From Paraburkholderia sp. PREW-6R (GTDB lineage Bacteria; Pseudomonadota; Gammaproteobacteria; Burkholderiales; Burkholderiaceae), in assembly GCF_039621805.1 (NCBI RefSeq), contig NZ_CP155075.1, positions 62,001 to 126,000 of the forward strand: a stretch of 64,000 bases of DNA, given 5' to 3'. Each line of letters begins with the position of its first letter. The first letter of the stretch is position 1. Of this stretch, positions 63,889 to 64,000 are shown in pieces. Under the pieces are notes generated by a model. It saw nothing but the letters and a program-made list of their open reading frames with translations, had not been told where the DNA came from and ran no database searches. The translations under genes were made by a program, and so were the position numbers.

Positions 63889-64000
63889 CTTAATAGCGAA
63901 CACGTGTGAGACATGGGCGATGAGCCGTGAAGGCAAAATCAACGCGATAATGCGCAAGCAGCCAGGCTGCATCTGACGGTTTCAGTCGCAGGCATCGGAA

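Overview
The window is GC-rich DNA with dense coding and gene types typical of the Burkholderia/Paraburkholderia group: many LysR regulators, IorAB-like molybdenum hydroxylases, caa3-type oxidase fusions, QQA-rich glycine-zipper proteins and tandem Hsp20 genes. This assignment is an inference from gene content; no rRNA or tRNA gene is present to anchor it. No integrase, transposase, CRISPR array or phage gene was seen. The layout resembles an accessory-rich replicon of a soil or plant-associated betaproteobacterium.

Layout. 1-4.2 kb: a truncated Tat-exported amine oxidase, then a LysR regulator divergent from an SDR / SnoaL-like / WrbA run. 4.3-11.6 kb: SHOCT protein, YbdG-like mechanosensitive channel, ABC-F ATPase, exported cupin, small secreted proteins and a lone receiver domain. 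12.2-15.6 kb: MFS carrier plus DUF1445 hydro-lyase, divergent from a LysR gene. 15.7-20.6 kb: a glycine-zipper protein, a sensor kinase and an NtrC-type sigma54 activator, followed by two paralogous proteins built from a repeated 'FPPH/MPPH' unit. Matching -24/-12 (sigma54) promoters precede both halves. 20.7-27.2 kb: MFS carrier, FNT channel, several tiny charged proteins, two Hsp20s under a sigma32-like promoter and a DUF4142 protein, which together look like a stress set.

27.6-41.4 kb is a signalling block. A leftward operon (KaiC-like double ATPase, two stand-alone receivers, PAS kinase) is followed by four hybrid kinases (PAS-PAS, PAS, MEDS and PAS-GAF-PAS sensors). None of these has a DNA-binding output domain. 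A PAP2 phosphatase and a candidate small RNA lie among them. 41.8-47.3 kb encodes a haem-copper oxidase: CuA-cytochrome c fusion, subunit I-III fusion, a small membrane protein and a tri-haem lipoprotein. Subunit I keeps all metal ligands but lacks the usual D-channel Glu and K-channel Lys.

47.5-49.8 kb holds a zinc alcohol dehydrogenase and a DUF72 protein. 49.9-58.7 kb is a nine-gene leftward run: two tandem ACMSD-type amidohydrolases, UbiD, UbiX, a CobW-type metallochaperone, an NCS2 permease, a cyclic deaminase and an arylmalonate-decarboxylase-like protein, with a divergent LysR gene at its head. I read it as an undescribed catabolic pathway for a carboxylated (probably N-heterocyclic) ring, with uptake, deamination, several decarboxylations and metal supply in one transcript. 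A second LysR gene diverges from an IorAB-like 2Fe-2S/molybdopterin oxidoreductase at 60.9-63.8 kb that could act on the same class of compound.
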